DNA of 64,000 nucleotides from Citrobacter sp. 18056 (GCA_902706235.1 CACSJR010000003.1:186001-250000), one strand, 5' to 3'. Positions 39,784 to 50,421 are shown, numbered from the stretch's first letter. Program-made: numbers and translations. The notes: generated from the letters alone by a model not told the origin.

Positions 39784-41401
39784 CGTGATGCTCCTTTTCC
39801 AGACCGCACAGCCCTTGCCACACCCAACGGGTAAATTCGCTTTCACGTAATGCATCGCCCCAGGCGATGGGTTGCACGCCACGCCAGCGCTCGTTTAAAA
39901 ATTCAGAAAGTTGAGTCAGCGACTGCGCAGGCGTGGTGACCTGATAGCGGTGCAATAGCGCGGCGGCGCGACAGGCGCACAGTTCCCCCTGACAGGTGCC
40001 CATGCCCACGCGGGTACGGCGGCGTAAATCGAGCAAGTTTTTCACGCCAAGATTTTCCACCGCGTACTGCACCTCGCCGGCGGTGACCGACTCACACTCA
40101 CACACCAGGCTGCGCTTCAGGCGGGAATCACCAATCGATGCGGGGGTGCGGTCACCATGGCGGTATACCGCTGAACCGCGTAGCGGTGCGGGTAGCGAGA
40201 CAATTTTATGCAGCGTTTTCTCGGTTGGATCCTGAGAGCCGGGCAGGGGAGTATCCGCGGTGGTACAGGGGGCGTTGTGATTCAGCTTGCGACAGACCGC
40301 ATCGGTGGCCATTTCCGCCATTAAACGGTAGGTCATCAACTTACCGCCGGTGATAGTGATAAACCCTTCCAGCCCGTCACGCACGGCGTGATCGAGCAGC
40401 ACAATGCCGCGACTGACATTACGCCCACTCGGATCATCGTCGCTGGCGACCAGCGGTCGCACACCGCAGTATGCGCGCAGAATGCGGGTGGTGGCGATGG
40501 ACGGGGCCAGCTTTTCGCCTTCGCGCAGCAGAATGTCCACTTCCGCCGCCGTGACCCGGTTGTCGTCGATGTCACGATAGTCAATGTGTGTGGAGGTGGT
40601 GCCAATCAGGGATATGGTGTCGCCGGGCACCAGAATGTCGGCGTCGGCAGGTTTGCGGCAGCGGTTGATGACGTGCTGGTTGATGCGGTTTTCGAAGATA
40701 AGCAGCGAGCCTTTGGCCGGGAACATACGCACGCTTAAATCGGCATATTCGGCGATGCGCTGGCCCCAGATACCGCCCGCATTGACCACGACCTGGGCAT
40801 GTAAGTTTTCGCTGGCGTGACGCGTGCGGTCCCATATTGTCACGCCGCATACGCGATCGCCCCGGCGAATCAGGCCGGTGATCTCGCTGCCGGTACGGAT
40901 GACCGCCCTGTGTTCGCGTGCATCGAGCATATTGGCTGCGGTGAGACGGAACGGATCGACGGTGCCATCGGGAACGCTGACCGCGCCAATAAGATTGGGA
41001 TTCACCGCAGGCTCCAGCGTTAGGGCTTGAGCTGGCGTTAACGGTTGGGCGGGAATATTCGCCGCGAGGCAGGCTTCAATAAACTGATGCTGATAATCGA
41101 GGGAGTCTTCCGGCAGGGTGATGAACAGCCCTTCCGTGGCCTCGATACAGTGGCGCGCAATGCGTTTCAAAATCGCGTTTTCCGCGATGCATTCCCGGGC
41201 TGATTCCGCATCCGTCACCGCGTATCGTGCGCCGCTGTGCAGCAGGCCGTGATTGCGCCCGGTGGCGCCGGTGGCGATATCATCCCGTTCGACCAGGATG
41301 ACCTTAAGTCCGCGCAGGCTGCAGTCCCGGGCGATCCCGGCCCCGGTGGCCCCGCCGCCGATGATGATGACATCGGCTTCGCTGGAGGTAGAGAAACTCA
41401 T
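39773..41401 (-). CDS. glpA: Anaerobic glycerol-3-phosphate dehydrogenase subunit A
   Basis: 542-residue FAD-dependent dehydrogenase oxidising glycerol-3-phosphate to dihydroxyacetone phosphate. FAD motif [16 protein letters not shown] at about 11-26, DAO-type domain, then a C-terminal [2Fe-2S] BFD-like domain with CECES and [13 protein letters not shown]. First gene of glpABC, divergent from glpT across a regulatory region with GlpR- and CRP-like sites. Confidence 0.96.
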   Translation of the reverse strand: MSFSTSSEADVIIIGGGATGAGIARDCSLRGLKVILVERDDIATGATGRNHGLLHSGARYAVTDAESARECIAENAILKRIARHCIEATEGLFITLPEDSLDYQHQFIEACLAANIPAQPLTPAQALTLEPAVNPNLIGAVSVPDGTVDPFRLTAANMLDAREHRAVIRTGSEITGLIRRGDRVCGVTIWDRTRHASENLHAQVVVNAGGIWGQRIAEYADLSVRMFPAKGSLLIFENRINQHVINRCRKPADADILVPGDTISLIGTTSTHIDYRDIDDNRVTAAEVDILLREGEKLAPSIATTRILRAYCGVRPLVASDDDPSGRNVSRGIVLLDHAVRDGLEGFITITGGKLMTYRLMAEMATDAVCRKLNHNAPCTTADTPLPGSQDPTEKTLHKIVSLPAPLRGSAVYRHGDRTPASIGDSRLKRSLVCECESVTAGEVQYAVENLGVKNLLDLRRRTRVGMGTCQGELCACRAAALLHRYQVTTPAQSLTQLSEFLNERWRGVQPIAWGDALRESEFTRWVWQGLCGLEKEHHDER

Positions 41402-41662
41402 ACTGATCCCTCAATGTTCGTTTTCTTCCATTTAGCCACATTAAGAATATGGTTTGTTTGATATCGAGCATATTCGAGCATGAATCGAAAGTGAAACGTG
41501 ATTCCGTGCTCATAATGGAATGTTTGTCATAAATATGTAACATTCTGTGCGACGTTTCACAGTACGTAGACAACACTTTTCCTACCATCCAGCCGCAATG
41601 GCGCACCGCGAGCTGCTCGCGCCGGAGACGTCCTTCTGATAACGATGGCCACGGAGGCTACA
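41402..41662. promoter_or_regulatory. glpA-glpT divergent control region (GlpR and CRP sites)
   Basis: A CRP-like site TGTGC-GACGTT-TCACA lies at 41546-41561 (one mismatch to TGTGA-N6-TCACA). GlpR-like half-sites are AATGTTCGTT (41413-41422, perfect half), two tandem TCGAGCAT units at 41464-41471 and 41474-41481 spaced 10 bp, and AATGTTTGTC (about 41519-41528). In E. coli the same region is repressed by GlpR and activated by CRP and, toward glpA, by FNR/ArcA. Confidence 0.65.
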
Positions 41663-43021
41663 ATGCTCAGTATTTTCAAACCTGCCGCGCATATCGCGCG
41701 ATTGCCTGATGCGCAAATAGATGCTCACTATCGCCGCCTGCGCTGGCAAATTTTCCTCGGGATTTTCTTCGGTTATGCCGCCTACTATCTGGTACGCAAA
41801 AACTTCGCGTTAGCAATGCCTTACCTTATTGAACAGGGTTTTTCGCGCGGTGATTTAGGCTTTGCACTGTCAGGAATTTCCATCGCTTATGGCTTTTCGA
41901 AATTCATTATGGGCTCGATCTCTGATCGCTCGAATCCGCGTGTATTCCTGCCTGCAGGACTGATTCTCGCGGCGGCAGTAATGCTGTTCATGGGCTTCGT
42001 GCCGTGGGCAACGTCGAGCATTATGGTGATGTTCGTTCTGCTGTTCGTGTGCGGTTGGTTCCAGGGGATGGGCTGGCCGCCGTGCGGGCGCACGATGGTG
42101 CACTGGTGGTCGCAGAAAGAGCGCGGCGGGATTGTCTCAGTGTGGAACTGCGCGCATAACGTCGGCGGCGGGCTGCCACCACTGCTGTTCCTGTTGGGGA
42201 TGGCGTGGTTTAACGACTGGCATGCGGCACTGTATATGCCTGCATTCGGCGCGATCCTGGTGGCAATTGTTGCCTTTGCGCTGATGCGTGACACGCCGCA
42301 GTCCTGCGGGCTACCGCCTATTGAAGAGTATAAAAACGATTACCCGGACGACTACAGCGAGAAGAATGAAGAAGAGCTGACCGCGAAGCAGATTTTCATG
42401 CAGTACGTGCTGCCGAACAAGCTGTTGTGGTACATCGCCGTCGCCAACGTGTTTGTCTATCTGCTGCGCTACGGCATTCTTGACTGGTCTCCAACCTACC
42501 TGAAAGAAGTGAAGCATTTCGCACTGGATAAATCCTCGTGGGCGTATTTCCTGTATGAATATGCGGGGATCCCGGGCACGCTGCTGTGTGGCTGGATGTC
42601 GGACAAAGTGTTCCGTGGCAATCGCGGGGCGACCGGCGTGTTCTTTATGATTCTGGTGACCATTGCAACCATCGTTTACTGGCTCAACCCGCCGGGTAAT
42701 CCGGGGGTGGATATGGCTTGTATGATTGTCATCGGCTTCCTGATTTACGGCCCGGTGATGCTGATTGGTCTGCATGCGCTTGAGCTGGCACCGAAGAAAG
42801 CAGCGGGCACGGCAGCGGGCTTTACCGGGCTGTTTGGCTATCTCGGTGGTTCCGTGGCGGCGAGTGCGATTGTCGGTTATACCGTCGATTTCTTCGGCTG
42901 GGATGGCGGCTTTATGGTGATGATTGGCGGCAGTGTGCTGGCGGTGATTTTACTGCTAGTGGTGATGGTCGGCGAAAAACGTCATCACGCAGCGTTGCTG
43001 AACAAACGTCACGGCGGATAA
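41663..43021 (+). CDS. glpT: Glycerol-3-phosphate:phosphate antiporter GlpT
   Basis: 452-residue MFS antiporter with 12 transmembrane segments that imports glycerol-3-phosphate in exchange for phosphate, and also fosfomycin. Motifs [21 protein letters not shown] (R45 region) and [15 protein letters not shown] match E. coli GlpT closely over the whole length. Start at the ATG 41663 after GGAGG. Unlike E. coli and Salmonella, no glpQ follows: a terminator-like structure and a LysR gene come next. Confidence 0.96.
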   Translation: MLSIFKPAAHIARLPDAQIDAHYRRLRWQIFLGIFFGYAAYYLVRKNFALAMPYLIEQGFSRGDLGFALSGISIAYGFSKFIMGSISDRSNPRVFLPAGLILAAAVMLFMGFVPWATSSIMVMFVLLFVCGWFQGMGWPPCGRTMVHWWSQKERGGIVSVWNCAHNVGGGLPPLLFLLGMAWFNDWHAALYMPAFGAILVAIVAFALMRDTPQSCGLPPIEEYKNDYPDDYSEKNEEELTAKQIFMQYVLPNKLLWYIAVANVFVYLLRYGILDWSPTYLKEVKHFALDKSSWAYFLYEYAGIPGTLLCGWMSDKVFRGNRGATGVFFMILVTIATIVYWLNPPGNPGVDMACMIVIGFLIYGPVMLIGLHALELAPKKAAGTAAGFTGLFGYLGGSVAASAIVGYTVDFFGWDGGFMVMIGGSVLAVILLLVVMVGEKRHHAALLNKRHGG

Positions 43022-43060
43022 TGCCGCCGTGGATGCCGACTTACCTGTGGCGTGATGACC

Positions 43061-43115
43061 CACTGCACCTTAAACGCGGAAGACAGCGGAGCCGGGTGCA
43101 GTGTTTATATTTTTT
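43061..43115. terminator. Terminator-like structure after glpT (convergent with LysR gene)
   Basis: CACTGCACC (43061-43069) pairs with GGTGCAGTG (43095-43103) around a 25-base loop, followed by a T-rich run (43104-43115) on the plus strand. It lies just beyond both convergent stops. Confidence 0.65.
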
Positions 43116-43983
43116 CTTCTACCGTTAATGTTTTCATACAGGCCTGAAGCAGACCTGACGGGCTGCCTTCCACAGGAGGGTCTCGGGTCAGAAGCGAAAT
43201 TTGTCGGTAAAAGGTGGGGGCCAGCGCTACTGACCGTAAATCGGGTCCCATCGTCTGTATTGTCAATTCAGGCAGTAGTGCAATACCTAATCCCTGGCGA
43301 ATAAAGCTGATGGCGGTATCCGGATGGCTGAATTCATATTTAACGAGCGGTTCAATGTTCCTCTCTTTAAATAACGCCATGATGCTTAATTCATAACCTC
43401 CTTTGCTGACGATCAGCGGCTCACCCGCCAGCGCGTCAATCATAACAATATCATTCGCCGCCAGAGGATGGCTCTCCGGTACCACGACGGTAAATTTATC
43501 CTGATAGACGGGGACGGCATGCATTCCCTTTACCGGAGAATGAACAAAACCCGCATCAATATTTTCACTACGCAGTGAGTCAATAATCGCGGCACTGTTC
43601 TCTTCATAGGGGATAATTTTGATCGTCGGGTGATGTTTTTCGAAGTAGCGTATCACCGCCGGCAAAATACAGGCGCATACGCTGGGAAAGCAGCCAAGAC
43701 GTAACGTACGCACCGGGTCCTTTTTCTCCTGCCAGGCTATCTCCTTAATGGCATTCACTTCGCGAGTGATGTTGCGCAGATGGGCAACGATCCGATCGCC
43801 TGCCGCCGTGAGTTGAATAGCTTTTCGTCGGTCACGGATCAGAATGTCTACCCCGAGCTCTTGTTCCAGCGCGGCAATCGCCTGGCTGATGGCGGACTGC
43901 GTCATGTAGAGGCGTTTACTGGCCTCGGTAAATCCATTGTATTCCAGTACGGCCAGCAGAGCGTGGACCTGTGTCAGCGTCAT
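43105..43983 (-). CDS. LysR-family transcriptional regulator (unnamed)
   Basis: 292-residue LysR-type regulator. Helix-turn-helix at about residues 3-62 (VHALLAVLEYNGFTEASKRL then QSAISQAIAALEQELG), then a periplasmic-binding-fold effector domain with LRLGCFPSV and LRSENIDAGFVHS segments. Not recognised as a named protein. Divergent from the MFS gene at 44145, with AT-rich dyads between them, so it most likely controls that transporter. No counterpart at this place in E. coli; likely an accessory insertion. Confidence 0.88.
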   Translation of the reverse strand: MTLTQVHALLAVLEYNGFTEASKRLYMTQSAISQAIAALEQELGVDILIRDRRKAIQLTAAGDRIVAHLRNITREVNAIKEIAWQEKKDPVRTLRLGCFPSVCACILPAVIRYFEKHHPTIKIIPYEENSAAIIDSLRSENIDAGFVHSPVKGMHAVPVYQDKFTVVVPESHPLAANDIVMIDALAGEPLIVSKGGYELSIMALFKERNIEPLVKYEFSHPDTAISFIRQGLGIALLPELTIQTMGPDLRSVALAPTFYRQISLLTRDPPVEGSPSGLLQACMKTLTVEEKI

Positions 43984-44144
43984 TAGTATTCTCTAATTAA
44001 TATGATTAAAACGATTAATTTCTTTAATAGTGTCTCTTTATTTATAATCGCAGTCTCTTAATTACATCACATTTTGCCGCATCCGCGACGCGCGCATAGA
44101 TATTGCACGTTGCCTGCCTGCGTCTTCTGAACAGGTTGTTGAAG
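43984..44144. promoter_or_regulatory. LysR-MFS divergent promoter with ATTAAT repeats
   Basis: Between 43992 and 44030 the palindromic hexamer ATTAAT or its TTAAT core recurs at about 10-bp steps, e.g. TAATTAATATGATT and CGATTAATTTC. This looks like a LysR-type operator (AT-rich T-N11-A dyads) shared by both genes. Operator role is inference. Confidence 0.45.
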
Positions 44145-45335
44145 ATGAAAGAAAAATTATGGACGAAAGATTTTTGGGCTATCACCACCATTAGCTTCAT
44201 TATTTTCTTTGTCTTTTACGTGCTGCTGACGCTACTCCCTCTCTATATTTCTGACCGTCTGCATGCTTCACCCGATAAAGCGGGCTTATTAGTCACCTGC
44301 TTTTTAGCTGCGGCGATCGTCATTCGCCCTTTTGCCGGGCAGTGGGTGGGCAAATATTCAAATAAAACTATTCTGGTGCTCTCTTCTCTGGCTTTTTTGG
44401 TGGTCACTGCGCTCTATCCTGTTTGCCATTCCATTGAATCCCTGCTGTTTATCCGGGTGCTTCATGGTATTACGTTTGGTGTTATCACCACGGTAAAAGG
44501 GACTATTTCCGCGCGGATGATCCCGGCCTCCCGACGTGGGGAGGGCATCAGTTTTTTCTCTTTGGCAATGGGGCTGGCGATGGTCGTCGGGCCGTGGGTT
44601 GGCCTGAATATGGCGCGCTGGAGCGCGTATACTCCGGCCTTCTGGCTGTGTACGGGCGTATCTCTGGTGTGCATCGTTCTGGCGCTGATCATTACCGTTC
44701 CGCCAGTCCTTCGTCATGCCGATGGTTCAACGCCTTCCCTGGGGCTTGCCGCCATGTTTGACCGTGCAGCGCTGCCGTTTGCGGGCATCACGTTCTTAAT
44801 GACCTTTGCCTATGCGGGCGTCTCCGCGTTTCTGGCGCTTTACGCCCGGGAACTTAATCTGATGGCGGCGGCCAGTCACTTTCTGCTTTGTTATGCCCTT
44901 TTTTTGATGATTTGCCGTTCGTTTACCGGCAACGTCTGCGACAGAAAAGGGCCGAAATATGTGGTTTACCCTTGTTTGCTGGCGTTCACGCTGGGGTTGG
45001 TGGCGCTCGGCTACACGCAGGGCAGTATGATGATGATTTTCGCTGGGGCGTTGATCGGGATTGGCTACGGTTCTGTTACGCCGGTATTCCAGACGCAAAT
45101 TATCAGCTCAGTGGCGCCGCACAATATCGGTACGGCGAATTCCCTGTTCTTTAATGCGATGGATGCGGGGATGGCCCTTGGCGCGCTGATAATGGGGCTG
45201 ATGGTGGAACACGCAGGTTACCGCATGATCTATCTGGTGGGGGCCGTACTGGTAATCGTCGCCGGGGTGTTTTATGCGTGGTATATGAAGGGAAAGGCGG
45301 GCATAACGCTGGTGTCCGCAAAAGAGATCCACTGA
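44145..45335 (+). CDS. Major facilitator superfamily transporter (unnamed)
   Basis: 396-residue MFS permease, 12 hydrophobic segments, with the inter-helix loop AGQWVGKYSNK (motif A-like) after segment 2 and a FDRAALPF central loop. Substrate unknown; it resembles MFS efflux or sugar-efflux-type carriers in general pattern only. Start at ATG 44145 (MKEKLWTKDFW); the frame opens 14 codons earlier at TTG. Regulated presumably by the divergent LysR protein. Sits where E. coli has glpQ/inaA. Confidence 0.85.
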   Translation: MKEKLWTKDFWAITTISFIIFFVFYVLLTLLPLYISDRLHASPDKAGLLVTCFLAAAIVIRPFAGQWVGKYSNKTILVLSSLAFLVVTALYPVCHSIESLLFIRVLHGITFGVITTVKGTISARMIPASRRGEGISFFSLAMGLAMVVGPWVGLNMARWSAYTPAFWLCTGVSLVCIVLALIITVPPVLRHADGSTPSLGLAAMFDRAALPFAGITFLMTFAYAGVSAFLALYARELNLMAAASHFLLCYALFLMICRSFTGNVCDRKGPKYVVYPCLLAFTLGLVALGYTQGSMMMIFAGALIGIGYGSVTPVFQTQIISSVAPHNIGTANSLFFNAMDAGMALGALIMGLMVEHAGYRMIYLVGAVLVIVAGVFYAWYMKGKAGITLVSAKEIH

Positions 45336-45365
45336 GGAAGCCAGTGAAAATGTTGTCTAAAAGCC

Positions 45366-45387
45366 CGCTCCGCAGATAAGCGCGGAG
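45366..45387. terminator. Hairpin between MFS gene and yfaE
   Basis: GCTCCGC pairs with GCGGAGC around an 8-base loop between the convergent MFS gene and yfaE. No strong T tract, so termination efficiency is uncertain. Confidence 0.45.
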
Positions 45388-45421
45388 CCGGACAGAGCAG
45401 ATTGACCTGAGATAAAAGGGG

Positions 45422-45676
45422 CTACATCTCGATTTCAATATCGCCGTTGGCTTTGCAGCAGCAGGGCAGAATTTCCCCGTGCTGAATAAACGCCAGCGGC
45501 TCGGTCAGCCAGTCAACTTGGCCGGAAACCAGACGACAGCGGCAGGAGCCGCAATAGCCTTCGCGACATTGAAACTCGACCGCCACGTTGTGCGACTCTA
45601 GCGCCACCAATAACGAAGGGTGTTCTTCCTGGCACAACAGCTGTGTGCCAGTCAGACGAAGGGTCACGCGGCTCAT
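45422..45676 (-). CDS. yfaE: [2Fe-2S] ferredoxin YfaE, NrdB cofactor maintenance
   Basis: 84-residue plant-type ferredoxin. Cluster ligands C37, C42, C45 in CREGYCGSC and a C-terminal CCC (72-74) supplying the fourth. In E. coli it reduces the diferric site of NrdB to rebuild the tyrosyl radical. Its ATG overlaps the nrdB TGA, giving the operon nrdA-nrdB-yfaE. Confidence 0.96.
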   Translation of the reverse strand: MSRVTLRLTGTQLLCQEEHPSLLVALESHNVAVEFQCREGYCGSCRCRLVSGQVDWLTEPLAFIQHGEILPCCCKANGDIEIEM

Positions 45677-46806
45677 CAGAGCTGGAAATTGCTCAGGTCG
45701 TCGGCATCCACATTGGAGTCGATTTGACCGACCAGATAAGAGCTGACTTCCACTTCCTGCGGCGCAACCTGTACGTTATCGGACACCAGCCAGGTGTTGA
45801 TCCACGGGATCGGGTTGGAGCGGGTCTGGAACGGCAGATCAAGCCCAACCGCCTGCATGCGGATGTTGGTAATGTATTCGATGTACTGCCACAGAATGTC
45901 TTTGTTCAGGCCAATCATGGAGCCGTCACGGAACAGATAACCGGCCCACTCTTTTTCCTGCTGTGCAGCCTGCACAAACAGGTCATAACACTCCTGTTTG
46001 CATTCTTCAGCAATCAGCGCCATTTCCGGGTCGTCCTGGCCTGAACGCAGCAGGTTCAGCATGTGCTGGGTACCGGTCAGGTGCAGGGCTTCATCACGCG
46101 CAATCAAGCGGATGATTTTGGCGTTGCCTTCCATCAGCTTACGTTCTGCGAACGCGAAGGAGCAGGCAAAGCTGACGTAGAAGCGGATCGCTTCCAGCGC
46201 GTTGACGCTCATCAGACACAGATACAGCTTTTTCTTCAGCTCGTGCAGGTTAACGGTCACCGTTTTGCCGTTCACGTTATGCGTGCCTTCACCCAGCAGA
46301 TGCCAGTAACTGGTCAGCTCAATCAGGGAATCGTAGTAGTGGGAAATCCCTTCGGCGCGTTTCTGAATCTGCTCGTTGGTGACGATATCATCGAACACGG
46401 TCGCCGGATCGTTGACGATGTTACGGATGATATGGGTGTAAGAGCGCGAGTGAATGGTTTCTGAAAACGCCCAGGTTTCCACCCAGGTTTCCAGTTCAGG
46501 AATAGAGATAAGCGGCAGCAGCGCCACATTCGGGCTACGGCCCTGAATGGAATCCAGCAGCGTCTGGTACTTCAGGTTGCTGATGAAAATGTGCTTTTCA
46601 TGGTCAGGCAGCGCCTGGTAGTCAATACGATCGCGTGAGACGTCTACTTCTTCCGGGCGCCAGAAGAAGGAGAGTTGCTTTTCGATCAGCTTTTCGAAGA
46701 TGTCATATTTTTGCTGATCGTAGCGTGCCACGTTGACCGGCTGGCCGAAGAACATAGGCTCCAGCAGCTGGTTATTTTTCGTCTGTGAAAAGGTGGTATA
46801 AGCCAT
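45676..46806 (-). CDS. nrdB: Class Ia ribonucleotide reductase beta subunit NrdB
   Basis: 376-residue diiron/tyrosyl-radical subunit. Counting without the initiator Met, the radical tyrosine is Y122, with iron ligands D84, E115, H118 and later EE/H pairs; motif [11 protein letters not shown] is intact. The C-terminal tail [10 protein letters not shown] binds NrdA. Start at 46806 (MAYTTFSQ); the frame is open 31 codons further through the BIME but this is not used. Between nrdA and yfaE. Confidence 0.97.
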   Translation of the reverse strand: MAYTTFSQTKNNQLLEPMFFGQPVNVARYDQQKYDIFEKLIEKQLSFFWRPEEVDVSRDRIDYQALPDHEKHIFISNLKYQTLLDSIQGRSPNVALLPLISIPELETWVETWAFSETIHSRSYTHIIRNIVNDPATVFDDIVTNEQIQKRAEGISHYYDSLIELTSYWHLLGEGTHNVNGKTVTVNLHELKKKLYLCLMSVNALEAIRFYVSFACSFAFAERKLMEGNAKIIRLIARDEALHLTGTQHMLNLLRSGQDDPEMALIAEECKQECYDLFVQAAQQEKEWAGYLFRDGSMIGLNKDILWQYIEYITNIRMQAVGLDLPFQTRSNPIPWINTWLVSDNVQVAPQEVEVSSYLVGQIDSNVDADDLSNFQL

Positions 46807-46831
46807 GAATGAGTCCTGTTGAGATTTTATT

Positions 46832-46898
46832 GCCCGGTGGTGCGTTGTTGGCCGGGCCGTCAAAATCGTAGGCCGGGTAAGCGAAACGCTACCCGGCA
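46832..46898. repeat. BIME (paired REP) between nrdA and nrdB
   Basis: GCCCGGTGG...GGCCGGGC then, after a short linker, GTAGGCCGGGTAAGC..CGCTACCCGGC: two inverted REP units in the 98-base gap of the nrdAB operon. May tune relative levels of nrdA and nrdB mRNA. Confidence 0.85.
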
Positions 46899-46904
46899 AA
46901 TAGC

Positions 46905-49190
46905 TTAGATTTTACATGCGCCGCTTTCGCAGCCATCGTCCTGAATGGACGGTGCCATGTCGTCCTGGGCATCTTCTGCGCCATCACGGGTGTTGTGATA
47001 GTACAGGGTTTTCACGCCAAATTTATAGGCATTGAGCAGGTCTTTGAGCAGTTGCTGCATCGGCACTTTACCAGACGGGAAACGTGTCGGGTCATAGTTG
47101 GTGTTTGCCGAAATCGACTGGTCGATAAACTTCTGCATGATACCAACCAGTTGCAGATAACCGTCGTTGTTTGGCATTTCCCACAGCAGCTCGTAGCTGT
47201 TCTGTAGCTTTTCGTAATCCGGAACAACCTGGCGCAGGATCCCATCTTTCGACGCTTTGATGCTGACGTGGCCGCGCGGCGGCTCGATGCCGTTAGTGGC
47301 GTTAGAGATCTGCGAAGAGGTCTCAGACGGCATCAGGGCAGACAGCGTGGAGTTACGCAGACCGTGGGTTTTGATCGACTCACGCAGACCATCCCAGTCG
47401 TAGTGCAGCGGCTCGTTAACGATAGCGTCCAGGTCTTTCTTGTAGGTATCGATCGGCAGAATGCCTTTCGCGTAAGTGGTTTCGTTAAACCACGGGCATG
47501 CGCCTTGCTCCTTCGCCAGTTCGTTTGAGGCTTTCAGCAGGTAATACTGAATGGCTTCAAACGTTTTGTGGGTCAGGTTGTTGCCGCTGCCATCGGAGTA
47601 ACGTTTACCGTTTTTCGCCAGGTAGTAAGCGAAGTTGATAACGCCAATGCCGAGAGTACGACGGCCCATTGCGCCACGTTTTGCCGCCAGAATTGGGTAG
47701 TCCTGATAATCGAGCAGGGCATCCAGCGCACGAACCGCCAGAATCGCCAGCTCTTCCAGATCGTCCAGGCTGTCAATCGCGCCGAGGTTGAACGCCGACA
47801 GCGTACACAGGGCAATTTCACCGTTTTCGTCGTTCACATCGTCCAGCGGTTTGGTTGGCAGGGCGATTTCCAGGCACAGGTTAGACTGACGCACAGGAGC
47901 GATAACCGGATCAAACGGGCTGTGAGTGTTGCAGTGGTCAACGTTCTGGATGTAGATACGGCCAGTAGAGGCACGTTCCTGCATCACCAGAGAGAACAGT
48001 TCAACCGCTTTGATGCGCTGCTTGCGGATGCTGGTGTCTTTTTCGTATTTCACATACAGACGTTCAAACTCGTCCTGATTGGCGAAGAACGCGTCGTACA
48101 GGCCTGGTACGTCGGACGGGCTGAACAGGGTGATGTCTTCACCTCTCAGCAGACGGGTATACATCAGTTTGTTGATCTGTACGCCGTAGTCCATGTGACG
48201 CACGCGGTTCGCTTCGGTACCACGGTTGTTTTTCAGCACCAGCAGGCTTTCAACTTCCAGGTGCCACATTGGGTAGAACAGTGTAGCTGCACCGCCACGC
48301 ACGCCGCCCTGAGAGCAGGATTTTACCGCAGTCTGGAAGTGTTTGTAGAACGGGATACAGCCGGTATGGAACGCTTCACCGCCACGAATTGGGCTGCCCA
48401 GCGCACGGATGCGACCGGCGTTGATGCCGATACCGGCGCGCTGAGAAACATATTTCACGATGGCGCTGGAGGTGGCGTTGATGGAGTCGAGGCTGTCGCC
48501 GCACTCGATCAGCACGCAAGAGCTGAACTGGCGCGTCGGGGTACGCACGCCGGACATAATTGGCGTCGGCAGCGAAATCTTGAAGGTGGATACCGCGTCA
48601 TAAAAACGCTTCACGTAGTCCAGACGGGTTTCACGCGGATAGTTGGAGAACAGGCACGCGGCGACCAGGATATACAGGAACTGCGCACTCTCGTAGATTT
48701 CGCCGGTCACGCGGTTCTGGACCAGGTATTTGCCTTCCAGCTGTTTCACCGCAGCGTAGGAGAAGTTCATGTCGCGCCAGTGGTCGATAAAACCGTCCAT
48801 CTGCTTGAACTCTTCTTCCGTGTAGTCTTCCAGCAGATGACTGTCGTATTTACCCAGTTCAACCATGTTGACGACGTGGGTGTACAGCGCCGGCGGTTCA
48901 AACTGACCGTATGCTTTCTTACGCAGATGGAAAATCGCCAGGCGCGCGGCCAGGTACTGATAATCAGGGGCATCACGGGAAATCAGATCCGCAGCGGCCT
49001 TGATGATGGTCTCATGGATGTCGGCGGTTTTGATGCCGTCATAGAACTGGATGTGAGAGCGCAGTTCAACCTGAGAAATGGAAACGTTGTTCAGCCCTTC
49101 GGCCGCCCAGTCCAGCACGCGATGAATTTTATCGAGATTGATTTGCTCAGTCCCGCCATCACGCTTAGTCACCATCAGACGCTGATTCAT
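46905..49190 (-). CDS. nrdA: Class Ia ribonucleotide reductase alpha subunit NrdA
   Basis: 761-residue catalytic subunit reducing ribonucleoside diphosphates. N-terminal ATP-cone ([21 protein letters not shown]... region, 5 to about 95) for dATP inhibition; active-site cysteines in SSCVLIE (C225 region) and SNLCLEI (C439/C462 region); C-terminal redox pair C754 and C759 in CESGAC. Same length as E. coli. Preceded by DnaA and NrdR sites, matching known control of nrdAB. Confidence 0.97.
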   Translation of the reverse strand: MNQRLMVTKRDGGTEQINLDKIHRVLDWAAEGLNNVSISQVELRSHIQFYDGIKTADIHETIIKAAADLISRDAPDYQYLAARLAIFHLRKKAYGQFEPPALYTHVVNMVELGKYDSHLLEDYTEEEFKQMDGFIDHWRDMNFSYAAVKQLEGKYLVQNRVTGEIYESAQFLYILVAACLFSNYPRETRLDYVKRFYDAVSTFKISLPTPIMSGVRTPTRQFSSCVLIECGDSLDSINATSSAIVKYVSQRAGIGINAGRIRALGSPIRGGEAFHTGCIPFYKHFQTAVKSCSQGGVRGGAATLFYPMWHLEVESLLVLKNNRGTEANRVRHMDYGVQINKLMYTRLLRGEDITLFSPSDVPGLYDAFFANQDEFERLYVKYEKDTSIRKQRIKAVELFSLVMQERASTGRIYIQNVDHCNTHSPFDPVIAPVRQSNLCLEIALPTKPLDDVNDENGEIALCTLSAFNLGAIDSLDDLEELAILAVRALDALLDYQDYPILAAKRGAMGRRTLGIGVINFAYYLAKNGKRYSDGSGNNLTHKTFEAIQYYLLKASNELAKEQGACPWFNETTYAKGILPIDTYKKDLDAIVNEPLHYDWDGLRESIKTHGLRNSTLSALMPSETSSQISNATNGIEPPRGHVSIKASKDGILRQVVPDYEKLQNSYELLWEMPNNDGYLQLVGIMQKFIDQSISANTNYDPTRFPSGKVPMQQLLKDLLNAYKFGVKTLYYHNTRDGAEDAQDDMAPSIQDDGCESGACKI

Positions 49191-49232
49191 GTGCTTTTTT
49201 ACCTGTCCGTGAAATGGAAAAATATCCCCCGC

Positions 49233-49271
49233 TTATCCACAAAATGCCGTTGTGGCTAACTCTGTGGATAA
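49233..49271. promoter_or_regulatory. Pair of DnaA boxes upstream of nrdA
   Basis: TTATCCACA at 49233-49241 and its inverse TGTGGATAA at 49263-49271, both perfect 9-mers facing each other across 21 bases. E. coli nrdAB carries the same kind of DnaA box pair, coupling dNTP supply to replication initiation. Confidence 0.9.
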
Positions 49272-49318
49272 ATACTATATGTAGGGGTTGTGCGATAAGA
49301 TAAACGCTATATGGTGAG
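49270..49318 (-). promoter_or_regulatory. Pair of NrdR boxes upstream of nrdA
   Basis: Two similar 16-bp AT-rich dyads, around ATACTATATGTAGG (about 49272) and ACGCTATATGGTGAG (about 49304). Their CTATATG cores are exactly 32 bp apart, i.e. three helical turns, the usual spacing of NrdR box pairs that repress nrd operons when dATP is high. Confidence 0.75.
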
Positions 49319-49538
49319 TATTCTAGTAAGGATTCATTTGAGTACAAGGGTTGATTTTGACGTTAACTTAAGGTTGCAAAAGGGTAGCGGAGGCTAAGTC
49401 CACGGATTGTAAGGCCTGGCGACATTGTCAATATTTGAAGAAAAAAAATAGAAATTTGATCGAGTGCTGATTTCTTCAACGAGAAGGTGAATTGCGCAAC
49501 AGGATGCTGCGCAAACTTTATAAGAATAATGGATGACG

Positions 49539-50264
49539 TCAGTCGTTTTTTGCCGTTGTATGCAACATGTAATTAACATCAACACCCGGCGCGAGCGTAA
49601 AGTGATTCGTGACCGGATTGTAGTGCAGGCCGATGATATGACGTTCTTGCAGACAGGTTTGGTCGACCCAGCCCAGCAGCTCGGCGGGTTTGATGAACTT
49701 CTTCACGTCGTGGGTGCCTTTTGGCACCATGTTTAAGACATATTCTGCACCCACGACGGCCATCAGCCACGCTTTGCCGTTGCGGTTGATGGTGGAGAAA
49801 AAGACCTGACCGCCGGGCTTCACCAGCTTCGCACAGGCATTCACCACGGACTGCGGGTCCGGTACGTGTTCAAGCATTTCCATGCAGGTCACGACGTCGT
49901 ACTGCTGCGCATGTTTCGCCGCGTGGTCTTCCACGGTTTCCTGAACGTAATCCACTTGAATGCCGGTTTCCAGCGCATGCAAACGCGCGACCTGCAACGG
50001 TTCAAAGCCCATATCCAGCCCGGTAACGGTGGCACCTTCACGCGCCATGCTTTCGGCGAGGATCCCGCCGCCGCAGCCGACATCCAGCACTTTCTTGCCA
50101 AACAACCCGCCTGAACGGTTGCTGATGTAGCCCAGACGCAGCGGATTAATGCGGTGCAGTGGTTTAAATTCCCCTTCCAGGTCCCACCAGCGTGAGGCGA
50201 CGGCTTCGAATTTTGCAATTTCGTCGTGATCGACGTTAGCCACCGGCTGTTTTTCGGCATTCAT
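49539..50264 (-). CDS. ubiG: Ubiquinone O-methyltransferase UbiG
   Basis: 241-residue class I SAM-dependent methyltransferase that carries out both O-methylations in ubiquinone synthesis. SAM motif [15 protein letters not shown] at about 60-74 and [11 protein letters not shown] at about 124-134. Start at 50264 (MNAEKQP), matching E. coli; a 32-codon open extension toward gyrA is not used as it would cover the gyrA promoter. Divergent from gyrA. Confidence 0.96.
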   Translation of the reverse strand: MNAEKQPVANVDHDEIAKFEAVASRWWDLEGEFKPLHRINPLRLGYISNRSGGLFGKKVLDVGCGGGILAESMAREGATVTGLDMGFEPLQVARLHALETGIQVDYVQETVEDHAAKHAQQYDVVTCMEMLEHVPDPQSVVNACAKLVKPGGQVFFSTINRNGKAWLMAVVGAEYVLNMVPKGTHDVKKFIKPAELLGWVDQTCLQERHIIGLHYNPVTNHFTLAPGVDVNYMLHTTAKND

Positions 50265-50371
50265 GGGTACATTGACTCCTTTTCTTATCAGGTCTGTGAG
50301 TATATCAGCACCCCGGCGCGAATAAAGCGCCGTGCTGGTACATAGGTTTACCTCAATCACGTCGGCTGTGT

Positions 50372-50377
50372 TATAAT
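50372..50377 (+). promoter_or_regulatory. gyrA promoter -10 element
   Basis: Perfect TATAAT 44 bases upstream of the gyrA ATG with only a weak -35 (TTTACC region, 19-base spacing). A strong -10 with poor -35 fits a relaxation-stimulated gyrase promoter as known in E. coli. Confidence 0.65.
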
Positions 50378-50421
50378 TTGCGACCTTTGAATCCGGGAAA
50401 CAGTAGAGGGATAGCGGTTAG

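Larger units (their letters stand above)
49191..49538 (-). promoter_or_regulatory. nrdA promoter region (348-bp nrdA-ubiG gap)
   Basis: Besides the DnaA and NrdR boxes listed separately, the part nearer ubiG (49380-49538) is AT-rich and holds a short GGATTGTAAGG tract and poly-A run at 49438-49448. No gene is supported. nrdA and ubiG are on the same strand, so this also contains the ubiG 3' end. Confidence 0.7.

Noticed and set aside
47568-49259. 563-codon open frame antisense to nrdA
   Set aside because: It mirrors nrdA in the opposite frame, contains no recognisable domain and arises from the strong codon bias of nrdA, which avoids codons that read as stops on the other strand.
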